64,000 bases of DNA from Lactobacillus hominis DSM 23910 = CRBIP 24.179 (GTDB lineage Bacteria; Bacillota; Bacilli; Lactobacillales; Lactobacillaceae). The stretch covers positions 1 to 64,000 of the forward strand of contig NZ_CAKE01000001.1 of assembly GCF_000296835.1 (NCBI RefSeq). Direction: 5' to 3'. The notes under the pieces are model-generated. The model saw only the letters and a list, made by a program, of their open reading frames with translations, did not search any database and was not told the DNA's origin. A program made the position numbers and the translations under genes. The first letter of the stretch is position 1. Every line of letters starts with the position of its first letter. This document shows, piece after piece, positions 37,113 through 47,819 of this stretch.

Positions 37113-37913
37113 ATGACACAAAAACGACAAGCAAGTAGTTTTTATCAACATTTTGATTATGAAGAAAGACCGGAAGTAGACTACTACACCGGTCTTTTTA
37201 ATCGCCTTATTTACCAACAAGAGCCGATTTTAACGGATTTTATTAATCCAAGGCAGATGTATATCTTTAAAGAAATTGTCGGTAATGAAGCGCAAATTTA
37301 TCATGATGGTGGATATAAAAATGCAGAAAAACAAAGGGCACTGTTGTGCGATTGGAATGCTCCATATAATTTAGAGCATTTTGAAGTACAGCCTTTGCAG
37401 ATTGAATATAATAAAAAATGGGATAAATTGACACATAGTCAAATTTTAGGAGTCTTGGCCAATTCCGGCGTCGAAATAAGCTCTTTTGGTGATATCATCA
37501 ATGATGAAGAAGATAACTGGCAAATTTTTGTAAAAAAAGATTTGACTGATTTCTTTATTCGAAATATTACTCGCATTGGACGCAGCAAGGTTAAATTAAA
37601 GCCAATTTCGCGTAATGAAGTTTTAAATGTGGCTGATGATGCCACTAGCAAGTCTGCTGTCAGTATTTCTTTGCGTTTAGATGCAGTAATTGCCAGTGCA
37701 GCCAATATGTCACGCAGTCAGGTTAAAGAGAGCATAAATAATGGAAATATAAAATTAAATTGGCATGTAGTACAAGAATCTAATATAATTGTCAATGTAT
37801 ACGATATTTTGAGTATTCGTCATTTCGGACGAATCCAATTAGAAAAAATTAGCCATACAAGTAAAGGAAAATATCGTTTAGAGTTTAAAGTTTGGCAAAC
37901 AAAGAAAAGGTGA
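37113..37913 (+). CDS. ylmH: YlmH, RNA-binding S4-domain protein
   Basis: This 266-residue YlmH-family protein has an N-terminal domain with TDFINPRQMYIFKEIVG and a C-terminal S4 RNA-binding domain (SLRLDAVIASAANMSRSQVKE, about residues 187-255). YlmH has been linked to ribosome rescue in Bacillus. The gene stands between yggT and divIVA, as in B. subtilis. The ATG has no strong Shine-Dalgarno site (only about 16 bases separate it from the yggT stop). Confidence 0.92.
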   Translation: MTQKRQASSFYQHFDYEERPEVDYYTGLFNRLIYQQEPILTDFINPRQMYIFKEIVGNEAQIYHDGGYKNAEKQRALLCDWNAPYNLEHFEVQPLQIEYNKKWDKLTHSQILGVLANSGVEISSFGDIINDEEDNWQIFVKKDLTDFFIRNITRIGRSKVKLKPISRNEVLNVADDATSKSAVSISLRLDAVIASAANMSRSQVKESINNGNIKLNWHVVQESNIIVNVYDILSIRHFGRIQLEKISHTSKGKYRLEFKVWQTKKR

Positions 37914-37917
37914 GATT

Positions 37918-38748
37918 ATGTCATTAACTCCAATGGACATTCATAATAAACAATTTGATAAAAAAATGCGTGGTTATGACGAAGATCAAGTAGATAGTTT
38001 TTTAGATAGAGTTGTTGATGCCTACGGGGATGTTTTAGACAAAAACGTAGATTTAAAAAATGAAAATGTTGAATTAAAGAACGAAATCAAAGAATTAAAA
38101 GCTAAGATCGAAAAATACGATCGCATTAAAGATTCTTTGAATAATTCATTAATCAGCGCTCAAGAAAATGCGGACGAAATTACTCAAAAGGCACGTCAAA
38201 AAGCAAATGATATTTTGGCTGAAGCAAAGACTAATGCTTCTTCAAAACAAGAAGACTTAAAGAGCCAATATGAAACTTTGAGCAATGACTATGAACTTCT
38301 TAAAGGAAAAGTATCAGACTTCAGAGAGCAAACTAAGAAGCTTTTGCAAGATCAATTAAAAGAGTTAGATGATCACGACTGGCAATACTACTTAGATAAG
38401 TACTATGGGCGTTCTCGTCTTTATCCAGCAGATGGCTCGCAACCAATTCTTGCAAACTCAGACAGTTCTGAACCTGATTCAGGTACAGTCAACGTAGGAG
38501 ATCAAATTGATGTGAATGTTGATCAAAATCAGCCTGAACAAGAACAAACTTTAAATACGGTTGACAAAGCTACAGAAAATGAAGTAAACTCTGAACAAGA
38601 TCAAAAAGAAGATGATGCTCCTAAGATTTTAGAAGGAGATTCTCCAGTACATGAAGATCAAGCTCCTCAAGTAACTCCAGATTCTACTCCTAATACAAAT
38701 GACGGACCGATGATCATTTTCCCAGATGATTATAAAGATCATAAATAA
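37918..38748 (+). CDS. divIVA: DivIVA, pole and septum scaffold protein
   Basis: This 276-residue protein begins MSLTPMDIHNKQFDKKMRGY, the conserved DivIVA membrane-curvature binding head, then forms a long coiled coil (residues 25-135). The C-terminal ~110 residues are acidic and low-complexity (Glu, Gln, Asp, Pro), longer than in Bacillus. It recruits division and wall enzymes to curved membrane. AGGTGAG precedes its ATG; the Ile T-box starts after its stop. Confidence 0.94.
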   Translation: MSLTPMDIHNKQFDKKMRGYDEDQVDSFLDRVVDAYGDVLDKNVDLKNENVELKNEIKELKAKIEKYDRIKDSLNNSLISAQENADEITQKARQKANDILAEAKTNASSKQEDLKSQYETLSNDYELLKGKVSDFREQTKKLLQDQLKELDDHDWQYYLDKYYGRSRLYPADGSQPILANSDSSEPDSGTVNVGDQIDVNVDQNQPEQEQTLNTVDKATENEVNSEQDQKEDDAPKILEGDSPVHEDQAPQVTPDSTPNTNDGPMIIFPDDYKDHK

Positions 38749-38769
38749 TTAAGTCGACAGTAAAACAAG

Positions 38770-38940
38770 TATGAAACTCAGCGATTTGGCGATGGTGGAA
38801 GGCCAATAACTCAGAAAGTTGATCAGCTGCCAATAGACTTAAACGTAACCCATACGATACATGGATTGAGTGGAACAGAGATGTTCAATTTAGGTGGTAC
38901 CACGATTAGCTTCGCCCTATTTTAGGGCGGAGCTTTTTTG
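38770..38940 (+). promoter_or_regulatory. T-box leader of ileS, specifier codon ATC (Ile)
   Basis: The T-box core AGGTGGTACCACG is at 38892-38904. Stem I closes with CAGC (38779-38782) pairing with GCTG (38826-38829), and just before that 3' arm lies ATC (38822-38824) followed by a purine, the same layout as the GTA specifier of the valS leader. The terminator stem (38908-38918 with 38924-38934, one G-T pair) and six T precede the ileS ribosome site. It senses uncharged tRNA-Ile. Confidence 0.94.
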
Positions 38941-38957
38941 GTTAGAAAGGAAAAAAT

Positions 38958-41762
38958 ATGAGAATCAAGGATACATTGAATTTAGGTAAAACTAAATTTA
39001 AGATGCGTGGAAATCTTCCAGTTAGAGAAGCCGAATGGCAAAAACAATGGGAAGAAAACAAATTATATGAACAAAGATTAAAGCTTAACGAAGGTAAGCC
39101 TCGTTTTGATTTACACGATGGCCCTCCATTTGCTAACGGTAATATTCACATGGGACACTCTTTAAATAAGATCTCTAAAGATATTATCGTTCGCTTTAAG
39201 AACATGAATGGCTACTATGCACCATATGTACCTGGTTGGGATACTCACGGCCTTCCTGTAGAACAACAATTGGCTAAAAAGGGCGTTGATCGCAAGACTA
39301 TGGATCGCGCAAAATATCGTGAATTATGTCGCCAATTTGCCCAAGAACAAGTTCAAAAACAAATGGCTGACTTTAAGCGTTTGGGCGTAATGGCTGATTG
39401 GGATCACCCATACATTACCCTTCAACCGGAATTTGAAGCTGAAGAAATTAGAGTCTTTGGTGAGATGTTTAAAAAAGGCTACATCTATAAGGGTAAAAAG
39501 CCAGTATATTGGTCATGGTCAAGTGAATCAACTTTAGCTGAAGCCGAAGTTGAATATCACGACATTAAGTCACCTCGAATCTATGTTGCTTTTCCAATTA
39601 AAGACGGTAAAGGAATCTTAGATTCAGATGTTTCATTAGTAATTTGGACAACTACTCCTTGGACTATTCCAAGTAACGTAGGTATTACTGTTAACCCTAA
39701 ATTTGACTATTCAGTAGTTGAAGTTAATGGTAAAAAATACGTAATTGGTAGCGATCGTTTGCCAGCAGTTGCCGAAGACTTAGGCTGGAACGACTATAAA
39801 GTTCTTAAGACGCTTAAAGGGACTGATTTTGACCATATGACTTATAGACATCCACTCTATGATAAGAATGGATTGGGCGAATATGGTCTAGTTATGAACG
39901 ACACTTACGTAACTGATGATGATGGTACTGGCTTAGTTCACAACGCTACTGGTTTTGGTGAAGATGACTACAACGTTGGTCGTCGTTATGGTATACCTGT
40001 ATTTGGTCCAATGGATGCCCAAGGTAGATTTACTAAGGAAGTTCCAGATCCAGACTTAGTTGGTATGTTTTATGATGATGCAAATAAAGTAGTTGCTGAA
40101 AAGCTTGAAAAAGCAGGAGCTCTTTTAAAGCTTGACTTCTTTACACACTCATACCCACATGACTGGCGTACTAAGAAGCCAGTAATTTACCGTGCAACTA
40201 CTCAATGGTTTGCTTCAATTGATAAGTTTAGAGATCAAATTTTAGATCAAATTGAAAAAGCTGATTTCATTCCATCATGGGGTAAAACACGTCTTTACAA
40301 CATGATTAAAGATCGTGGCGATTGGGTAATTTCGCGTCAACGTGCCTGGGGCGTTCCACTTCCAATTTTCTATGCAGAAGACGATACTCCAATCGTGACG
40401 CCGGAAACTATTGAACACGTAGCTGAGATCTTTGAAAAAGAAGGCTCAAACGCTTGGTACACCCACAGCGCAGAAGAATTATTGCCAGAAGGCTTTACTT
40501 CAGAACATTCACCAAATGGAAAATTCAGAAAAGAAACTGATATCTTAGATGTTTGGTTTGACTCAGGTTCTTCATGGGCTGGAGTAATGAAACAAAGAGA
40601 TGGACTTAACTTCCCAGCTGATTTATACCTTGAAGGTAGCGACCAATACCGTGGTTGGTTTAACTCAAGTTTGATTACTTCAGTTGCTGTAACTGGAAAA
40701 GCTCCATACAAGCAAGTTTTATCACAAGGATTTGTGCTTGATGATAAGGGTCACAAGATGTCTAAGTCATTAGGTAATGTAATTTCACCGAATGATGTAA
40801 TCAAGCAAATGGGTGCTGAAATTATTCGTTTATGGGTGGCTAGCGCTGATACAACTTCGGATGTTGCAGTTTCACAAGAAATTTTACGTCAAAGTGCTGA
40901 AGCCTACCGTAAAATCAGAAATACTTTCCGGTTCATGCTTGCGAATACTTCTGACTTTGATCCTAAGGCTGATACAATTGCTTACCCAGACATGGCTGGC
41001 GTTGACCAGTTTATGGAAGTTAAACTGAATCGTTTAGTTCAAGAAGTCTTAGATGCTTACAACAAATACGATTTTAATAGTGTTTACAAGAAGGTATTTA
41101 GCTTTATTTCAAACGACTTATCTGCATTTTACTTAGACTTTGCTAAGGACATCTTATACATCGATACTCAAGATAGTGAATCTCGTCGTTCAATGCAAAC
41201 TGTTATTTACGATGTTTTAGTTAAATTGGCTAAAGTATTAACACCAATCTTGCCACACACTATGGAAGAAATTTGGAGCTTTTTGAAAGAAGACGAAGAA
41301 TACGTACAATTGAGCGATATGCCGGAAGTTGATCATTTTGCTAATGAAGATGAAGTTTTAGCAAATTGGACTGAATTTATGGTTGTACGTTCAGATGTCT
41401 TGAAGGCTTTGGAAGTTGCTAGAAATGAAAAAGTAATCGGTAAGTCATTTGAAGCTCACTTAACTTTGCATCCAAATAAAGAAACTAAGGAATTATTAGA
41501 TAAATTAGACAGTAATATTCGTCAAATTTTGATCGTTTCAGAATTAACTTTGACTGATGATGAATTGACTGGTGACAATGTTCAAGATCTTAAGTCAGGT
41601 CAGATTTTAGTAGAACATGCTGAAGGTGAAGTTTGTCCAAGATGTCGTCGTATTACTAATGATGTAGGTAGCGACGCAAGATTCCCTGATTTATGTGCGC
41701 GTTGTGCTAATATTGTAGCTGAGAGTTATCCTGAAGCAATTGAAGAAGGACTTGAGAAATAA
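38958..41762 (+). CDS. ileS: Isoleucyl-tRNA synthetase
   Basis: This 934-residue class Ia synthetase has the HIGH-type motif in [17 protein letters not shown] (about residues 54-70) and KMSKS in [11 protein letters not shown] (about 595-605). A large editing domain lies between them, and the C-terminal zinc finger [11 protein letters not shown] ... CARC (about 894-920) is intact. The last base of its stop is the first base of the next gene's ATG. Confidence 0.98.
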   Translation: MRIKDTLNLGKTKFKMRGNLPVREAEWQKQWEENKLYEQRLKLNEGKPRFDLHDGPPFANGNIHMGHSLNKISKDIIVRFKNMNGYYAPYVPGWDTHGLPVEQQLAKKGVDRKTMDRAKYRELCRQFAQEQVQKQMADFKRLGVMADWDHPYITLQPEFEAEEIRVFGEMFKKGYIYKGKKPVYWSWSSESTLAEAEVEYHDIKSPRIYVAFPIKDGKGILDSDVSLVIWTTTPWTIPSNVGITVNPKFDYSVVEVNGKKYVIGSDRLPAVAEDLGWNDYKVLKTLKGTDFDHMTYRHPLYDKNGLGEYGLVMNDTYVTDDDGTGLVHNATGFGEDDYNVGRRYGIPVFGPMDAQGRFTKEVPDPDLVGMFYDDANKVVAEKLEKAGALLKLDFFTHSYPHDWRTKKPVIYRATTQWFASIDKFRDQILDQIEKADFIPSWGKTRLYNMIKDRGDWVISRQRAWGVPLPIFYAEDDTPIVTPETIEHVAEIFEKEGSNAWYTHSAEELLPEGFTSEHSPNGKFRKETDILDVWFDSGSSWAGVMKQRDGLNFPADLYLEGSDQYRGWFNSSLITSVAVTGKAPYKQVLSQGFVLDDKGHKMSKSLGNVISPNDVIKQMGAEIIRLWVASADTTSDVAVSQEILRQSAEAYRKIRNTFRFMLANTSDFDPKADTIAYPDMAGVDQFMEVKLNRLVQEVLDAYNKYDFNSVYKKVFSFISNDLSAFYLDFAKDILYIDTQDSESRRSMQTVIYDVLVKLAKVLTPILPHTMEEIWSFLKEDEEYVQLSDMPEVDHFANEDEVLANWTEFMVVRSDVLKALEVARNEKVIGKSFEAHLTLHPNKETKELLDKLDSNIRQILIVSELTLTDDELTGDNVQDLKSGQILVEHAEGEVCPRCRRITNDVGSDARFPDLCARCANIVAESYPEAIEEGLEK

Positions 41763-41986
41763 TGCGTACAGGAACAGTAAAGCAATTTGATAAAAATTCA
41801 GCTTTTGGTTTTATTGATGATGACTTAACCCATTCATCATACTTTGTTTTTTATAAATCTATTAAGGAACAAGGATATAAGAGTCTTGAAGTTGGTCAAC
41901 GTGTATACTATCAATTGGCCCAAGGCAAAAATGGGCTACAATGTATTAATGTTTACATTGATCATGACAAACAAGGGGAGAATTAA
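41762..41986 (+). CDS. Divergent cold-shock-domain-like protein
   Basis: This 74-residue protein starts [20 protein letters not shown], close to the first strands of cold-shock domains, and continues YFVFYKSIKEQGYKSLEVGQRVYYQL, matching their second half. The RNP1 site, usually KGFGFI, reads SAFGFI, and RNP2 (VFVH) reads YFVFY, so two usual RNA-contact residues are changed. It is translationally coupled to ileS (overlapping TAATG) and followed directly by the NUDIX gene. Nucleic-acid binding is inferred from fold only. Confidence 0.72.
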   Translation: MRTGTVKQFDKNSAFGFIDDDLTHSSYFVFYKSIKEQGYKSLEVGQRVYYQLAQGKNGLQCINVYIDHDKQGEN

Positions 41987-42550
41987 ATGGATCTTAATGA
42001 GACCGAAATCTCAAATAAAACTGTTTTTGAAGGTCGTTTAATCGACTTAAATATTGAAACAGTTTCTCTTCCTAATGGTAAAACTGCTATTCGTGAAGTG
42101 GTCAAACACCCTGATGCAAGTGGCGCAATTGCTATTAACGAAGACAAAAAGATGCTTTTAGTTAAGCAGTGGCGTGAGCCGATTAAGCAAGTCACCTTAG
42201 AAATTCCAGCGGGATTAATTGATCCTACTGATGCTTCACCATTAGAGGCAATGAAGCGTGAATTAAATGAAGAGGGCGGCTATAAAGCTGACTATTGGGA
42301 GAAAATAACTGAATTTTATTCATCTCCAGGTTTTTGTGACGAAAAAATGTATCTTTTTTATTGCGATACGTTAACTAAGCTAGAAGATAAGCGCCCATTA
42401 GATGAAGACGAGTTTTTGACTCAAGAATGGTACAGCTTAGATGAATTAAAACAGTTGTTAGCTCAAGGTAAGATAGTTGATTCAAAGACAGTAATGGCAA
42501 TTACAGTTTGGGAAAATATGTTATTAACTGGACAGCAAAACAATGACTGA
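41987..42550 (+). CDS. nudF: NUDIX hydrolase, ADP-ribose pyrophosphatase type
   Basis: This 187-residue enzyme of the ADP-ribose pyrophosphatase group (NudF) cleaves ADP-ribose to AMP and ribose 5-phosphate. The NUDIX box is at about residues 76-99, with the REL...EEGGY core (MKRELNEEGGYKA). The usual first Glu of the box reads Asp (PTDASPLEA) and there is one extra residue, a variation worth noting but still compatible with metal binding. It has GGGGAG before the ATG and overlaps the next gene by 8 bases. Confidence 0.9.
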   Translation: MDLNETEISNKTVFEGRLIDLNIETVSLPNGKTAIREVVKHPDASGAIAINEDKKMLLVKQWREPIKQVTLEIPAGLIDPTDASPLEAMKRELNEEGGYKADYWEKITEFYSSPGFCDEKMYLFYCDTLTKLEDKRPLDEDEFLTQEWYSLDELKQLLAQGKIVDSKTVMAITVWENMLLTGQQNND

Positions 42551-42842
42551 AAAAAGGGCTCAGTACCGCAAAAAACAAAAGCGTGATAGTTTATCTAAGC
42601 TCTTAAAAAGAGCAAAAGATGATCGCAAGACAAATTCTGATAGCGTAGATGTAAATCCTGAGTTTGTAAATAATTCTGACCAGCAAGATCAAAAGACAAG
42701 TTATCGTAAAGCTTTTAGCAATGAGCAAAAGCAAGATCTGCGTGATGAAAAAATTGCACGCTTAAAAAGAAGATTAAATTGGGCTATTGCAGTAGTTATC
42801 GTCTTGATCATTATTGTTTTAATTGCCTTATTCAATTTTTAG
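42543..42842 (+). CDS. Small basic protein with one C-terminal membrane span
   Basis: This 99-residue protein has a strongly charged N-terminal 75 residues (many Lys, Arg, Asp) and one C-terminal hydrophobic span (LNWAIAVVIVLIIIVLIALF). I do not recognise a named family. Overlap with nudF and the short distance to mtnN show it belongs to the ileS-mtnN run. A tail-anchored topology is likely. Confidence 0.7.
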   Translation: MTEKRAQYRKKQKRDSLSKLLKRAKDDRKTNSDSVDVNPEFVNNSDQQDQKTSYRKAFSNEQKQDLRDEKIARLKRRLNWAIAVVIVLIIIVLIALFNF

Positions 42843-42862
42843 ATTTAGATAGGAAATTTTAA

Positions 42863-43564
42863 ATGAAAATTGCAATTATCGTACCAATGCCTCAAGAGGC
42901 AGAGTTCTACGAAAAGCATTTCCAATCTGAAAGTAAAGAAATGTTCGGATCAACTGAATTCGAACATTTTTCTCTTAATGGAAATGATATCTACTTAGGA
43001 CTTAGTGGAATCGGGAAAGTTAATGCTGCTATGAACTTAGCTAGCTTATTGACTAAAGAAAAGATCGACTTAATTTTTATGACTGGTTCTGCAGGATCAC
43101 TTCAAGATAATGTGCATCGAAAAGATTTGATTTTACCAAATAAATTTATGTATCACGATGCTCATAATACAAATGCTGGTGACTATGTCGAAGGACAGAT
43201 TCCACAAGAGCCAGCAGGTTATGTATTAGATAGTGATGCTAGAAATAAATTTAAAGGGTATCTAACTAAAAACAATGTTGATTTTAAGGAAGGGATGATT
43301 GTTACAGGTGACAGTTTCATCTCTTCACAAGAGCAAAAAGATGCAATTAAGAAGAACTTTCCTGATGCTTTAGGAGTAGAGATGGAAGGGGCTGCTTTTG
43401 CACAAGTAGCAAATCATTTCAATACTCCATTAGTTGCGATGCGAGCAATTTCTGATAACGGCGATGAAAATGCTGATAATGACTTTGATAAGTTCGTGAA
43501 AGAAGTTGGTCAAAAGGCAGCTGAAATAATCTCTTCTTACTTGGAAGAAAATGTTTTAGATTAA
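42863..43564 (+). CDS. mtnN: MtnN (Pfs), 5'-methylthioadenosine / S-adenosylhomocysteine nucleosidase
   Basis: This 233-residue enzyme hydrolyses MTA and SAH and feeds autoinducer-2 synthesis and methionine salvage. The signature MTGSAGSLQ and the purine site VEMEGAAFAQVA with catalytic Asp in MRAISDNGDE are present. It is the last gene of the run, before a strong terminator. No luxS is nearby. Confidence 0.95.
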   Translation: MKIAIIVPMPQEAEFYEKHFQSESKEMFGSTEFEHFSLNGNDIYLGLSGIGKVNAAMNLASLLTKEKIDLIFMTGSAGSLQDNVHRKDLILPNKFMYHDAHNTNAGDYVEGQIPQEPAGYVLDSDARNKFKGYLTKNNVDFKEGMIVTGDSFISSQEQKDAIKKNFPDALGVEMEGAAFAQVANHFNTPLVAMRAISDNGDENADNDFDKFVKEVGQKAAEIISSYLEENVLD

Positions 43565-43569
43565 AAAAT

Positions 43570-43603
43570 AAGACCTAGTTTATCGTAACTAGGTCTTATT
43601 TTA
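43570..43603 (+). terminator. Terminator of the ileS-mtnN operon
   Basis: Perfect 11-bp stem (arms 43570-43580 and 43587-43597) with a 6-base loop and T run. Confidence 0.9.
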
Positions 43604-43663
43604 TGTTAGAATATAACAGCATACACTTATAAAAGGTAAGCAAAAAATAGAAGGAGTATTTTT

Positions 43664-44821
43664 ATGGCTACAAAAAATATATATCTTGATAACGCTGCAA
43701 CAACTCCTATGGATCCAAAAGTAATTAGTAAAATTAACGATGAGATGATTAACGATTTTGGTAATGCATCCAGTCAGCATGCTTTTGGACGAAAAGCAAG
43801 ACAAGTTGTTGACCAGGCCCGTCAGCAATTGGCTAAAACCATTAATGCTCACGAAAAAGAAATAATTTTTACCAGTGGAGGGTCTGAAAGTAATAATAAT
43901 GCTATTTTTGGTACTGCTCGAGCACGCCAAAATATTGGTAAAAAAATTATTACTACCAAAATTGAACATCCTTCAGTTTTAAACCCAATGAAGCGTCTTG
44001 AAAATGAGGGATTTAATGTAGTTTATCTTGATGTAGATCAAACCGGGCATATTGATTTAGAGCAATTAAAAAAAGAATTAACTGATGATACTATTTTGGT
44101 ATCAACTATGGCTGTTAATAATGAGGTTGGCTCAATTATGCCACTTCAAAAAATTGGCGATCTAGTTAAAGACAGCAATGCATATTTCCATGTTGATGAT
44201 GTTCAAGGCTTTGGTACGATCGATATTGATGTTCAAAAAATGCATATTGATTTGCTTTCAGTTTCTGCTCATAAGGTAAATGGACCTAAATTTTTGGGAT
44301 TTTTATATGAAAGAGATGGCATTGAAGTTAGCGACTTGCTCTTAGGTGGAGAACAAGAACTTAAGCGTCGTCCTGGAACTGAAAATGTGCCTGGAATTGC
44401 TGGTTTTGGCGTAGCTGCTAAAGAATTAAATGAATTAGATAAAGCTGACATACAAAAAAAATATCAAGAATTTCAAAAGATTATTTTAAACGAATTAGAT
44501 AAAGATCAAATTGACTATGAAATTAACGGCAGTATTAATGGTCAAGTATCGCACCACGTATTGAATTTGTGGCTCAAAGGAGTCGGAACTTACTCTGCTT
44601 TAACAAACTTAGATTTGGCTGGTTTTGCCGTTTCTGGCGGATCTGCATGTACAGCAGGCTCGCTTAATCCATCTCATGTTTTGACAGCAATGTATGGAGC
44701 AGATTCTGATCGTTTAGCTGAATCAATTAGAATTAGCTTTGGCAGATTTACAACGCAGCAAGATGTTGAAGAATTTGCTCAAGCATTAGTTAAAATGTGT
44801 CAGCGATTGGCTAAAAGATAG
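43664..44821 (+). CDS. iscS: Cysteine desulfurase, IscS/NifS type, partner of MnmA
   Basis: This 385-residue PLP enzyme is the second in the window. PLP lysine is in SVSAHKVNGPKFLG; the catalytic Cys loop is SGGSACTAGSLNPSHVL; the N-terminus YLDNAATTPMDPKV is typical. It is a distinct subgroup from the 13262 copy. It lies upstream of DUF1831 and mnmA, the standard Lactobacillus arrangement, so it likely supplies sulfur for 2-thiouridine at the tRNA wobble base. AAGGAG precedes the ATG. Confidence 0.93.
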   Translation: MATKNIYLDNAATTPMDPKVISKINDEMINDFGNASSQHAFGRKARQVVDQARQQLAKTINAHEKEIIFTSGGSESNNNAIFGTARARQNIGKKIITTKIEHPSVLNPMKRLENEGFNVVYLDVDQTGHIDLEQLKKELTDDTILVSTMAVNNEVGSIMPLQKIGDLVKDSNAYFHVDDVQGFGTIDIDVQKMHIDLLSVSAHKVNGPKFLGFLYERDGIEVSDLLLGGEQELKRRPGTENVPGIAGFGVAAKELNELDKADIQKKYQEFQKIILNELDKDQIDYEINGSINGQVSHHVLNLWLKGVGTYSALTNLDLAGFAVSGGSACTAGSLNPSHVLTAMYGADSDRLAESIRISFGRFTTQQDVEEFAQALVKMCQRLAKR

Positions 44822-44916
44822 CTTTTTATTATTACTTAGTTTTGTATAATAGTATATAGAAATTAAAAACTTGACACTTACTAAAAATAAGATAATAATA
44901 TTGAAAGTGATATTTT

Positions 44917-45252
44917 ATGGCAAATACAGTAATTATTAATGGCGATACTCGTAAATTTACGATCAATCCTGAAATTAAGCGCTACGCATTGATTGATGCA
45001 GGCTTCACGCGTTCAAAAAGAGGCAACTTTATGTATAAGCATCCCTTATACAATGATTCTCCCTACAACGCAACTTGTCAGTTGAAATTAACAATGAACG
45101 AAGATTTAGATCATTTGACGATGGTTGTAACTGATAATAATGGCTTGCAAAAGGTCAATATTTTCAAAAATAAGCAACTTAAGCCAATGGTTGAATTACT
45201 TAATTTCATTTTGAAGGATCTCGAAGATCGCCAGATTATTGCGCCTTGCTAA
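44917..45252 (+). CDS. DUF1831 family protein
   Basis: This 111-residue soluble protein matches DUF1831, a small family of lactobacilli and related Firmicutes found between iscS and mnmA. Its function is not known; position suggests a sulfur-transfer or tRNA thiolation role, which is inference. A possible promoter (TTGACA at 44871-44876, with AT-rich -10 about 16 bases on) precedes it, so it and mnmA may be transcribed apart from iscS. Confidence 0.78.
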   Translation: MANTVIINGDTRKFTINPEIKRYALIDAGFTRSKRGNFMYKHPLYNDSPYNATCQLKLTMNEDLDHLTMVVTDNNGLQKVNIFKNKQLKPMVELLNFILKDLEDRQIIAPC

Positions 45253-45264
45253 AAGGAGAAATAG

Positions 45265-46395
<1,131 letters not shown>

Positions 46396-46401
46396 TTTTT
46401 C

Positions 46402-46439
46402 AGAGCTAAGTTTGCTTGATGCAAATTTGGCTCTTTTTT
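46402..46439 (+). terminator. Terminator after mnmA
   Basis: A 14-bp stem with two G-T pairs, followed by T run. Confidence 0.88.
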
Positions 46440-46509
46440 ATTGTTGTCTTTGTAAATGACCTTCTAAAAACTTATAATTGTTTATATACTGAATGGAGAA
46501 TAAAAGAAA

Positions 46510-47175
46510 ATGAAGCTATATTTTGTTAGACATGGAAAAACTAAATGGAATTTAGAGGGGCGTTATCAAGGAGGAAGTGGTAATTCGCCACTTTTACCAG
46601 AAAGTTACGAAGATATTAAAAAATTGGCAGACTATCTAGATTCAAAACAAATAAAATTTAAGGCCTTTTATGCAAGTCCTTTGCAAAGAGCTTTAACTAC
46701 TGCTGTAATGCTTAGAAACGATATGGGTATAAGTGTGCCTGTCATTGTCGATGAGCGCATTAAGGAGTTTAATTTAGGCGATTTAGAGGGGATGAAGTTT
46801 GTTGATGCAGAAAAACAATATCCTGCTCAAATTAAGGCCTTTCGCTATGAACCAGATCGTTATGATCCATCTACCTTTCATGGTGAAAATTTTGACCATA
46901 TGATTGCACGTGGAAAAGACTTGATTAATGATATAGTTAAACGTTATCCAAATAAAGACGATAATGTCTTGTTAGTTAGTCACGGTGCCGCATTATGTGC
47001 ATTAACCAGAACTTTGGAAGGTTACTCAATTGCTGACATCCGCAAGCGCGGAGGCTTGACTAACACTAGTTTGACAGTTTTGGAAACTGATGATGGTGGT
47101 AAAACTTTCCAAGAAAAACTTTGGAATGAAACTTCTTATTTAGATCGTAAAATTACAAGTAGAGATACAATCTAA
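46510..47175 (+). CDS. Histidine phosphatase (phosphoglycerate mutase-like)
   Basis: This 221-residue protein has the RHG motif FVRHGKTKWNLEGRYQG at the N-terminus and the second catalytic histidine in VLLVSHGAALCALTR. The family includes cofactor-dependent phosphoglycerate mutases, but the sequence lacks the full PGM pattern, so a phosphatase of broad specificity is more likely. Substrate unknown. Its stop overlaps the next start by one base (TAATG). Confidence 0.88.
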   Translation: MKLYFVRHGKTKWNLEGRYQGGSGNSPLLPESYEDIKKLADYLDSKQIKFKAFYASPLQRALTTAVMLRNDMGISVPVIVDERIKEFNLGDLEGMKFVDAEKQYPAQIKAFRYEPDRYDPSTFHGENFDHMIARGKDLINDIVKRYPNKDDNVLLVSHGAALCALTRTLEGYSIADIRKRGGLTNTSLTVLETDDGGKTFQEKLWNETSYLDRKITSRDTI

Positions 47176-47819
47176 TGGATAAAAAAATAATGAAAATCTA
47201 TGACGCGGGAGATCATGACCGCGCCATTCATTTATTAATTAAAAAAATAGATAATGAACCAAAAAATGTTGATAATTATTTGCAATTAGCGACGTTTTTA
47301 ATTGAACAAAATTCTGCTCAGCAAGCTTTAGAATTATTGCAAAAAGCTCAAGTGGTAGTAGATCAGCCGGAAAAATCAAGTTATGATATTGCGGTTTGCT
47401 ATTACATGCTAGGCGAATTCGAAAAATCACTTAAACTGATAGATTCTTTGCCTAATGATGATGAAACTTTGTACCAAAAATCGTTGATTTTTATGAAAAT
47501 GGGGCAATATCAAAAAGCACTTGCTTTTGCATTAACTATCAAAAAACAAGACAACAAAATCTTGGAATTATTAGGTGACATTTGGCTAAGTTTAGGTGAA
47601 TTAAAAGCAGCTCATGATAGTTTTGCTAAAGTTCCAGAAAAACAGCGTTCAGCTAAAGTTAATTTTTTGCTTGGCTTAACCATATTTGATAAGGATCAAA
47701 AACAAGCTGAACAGTTCTTTAGCGAAGCTAAAAAGTTAGACAAAAATTATGTTGCACAAGCTGAAAAACAATATTCAGCGATTGCAAAATTGATTAGAGG
47801 AAAAGATGGCTCAAATTGA
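47175..47819 (+). CDS. TPR-repeat protein
   Basis: This 214-residue protein is built of about five tetratricopeptide repeats (YLQLATFLIEQNSAQQALELL; DIAVCYYMLGEFEKSLKLI; YQKSLIFMKMGQYQKALAFA and others). It has no signal peptide. It overlaps recD2 by 14 bases and the upstream phosphatase by one, so it is expressed with them. The same neighbour pair is common in Firmicutes. Its partner is not known. Confidence 0.85.
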   Translation: MDKKIMKIYDAGDHDRAIHLLIKKIDNEPKNVDNYLQLATFLIEQNSAQQALELLQKAQVVVDQPEKSSYDIAVCYYMLGEFEKSLKLIDSLPNDDETLYQKSLIFMKMGQYQKALAFALTIKKQDNKILELLGDIWLSLGELKAAHDSFAKVPEKQRSAKVNFLLGLTIFDKDQKQAEQFFSEAKKLDKNYVAQAEKQYSAIAKLIRGKDGSN

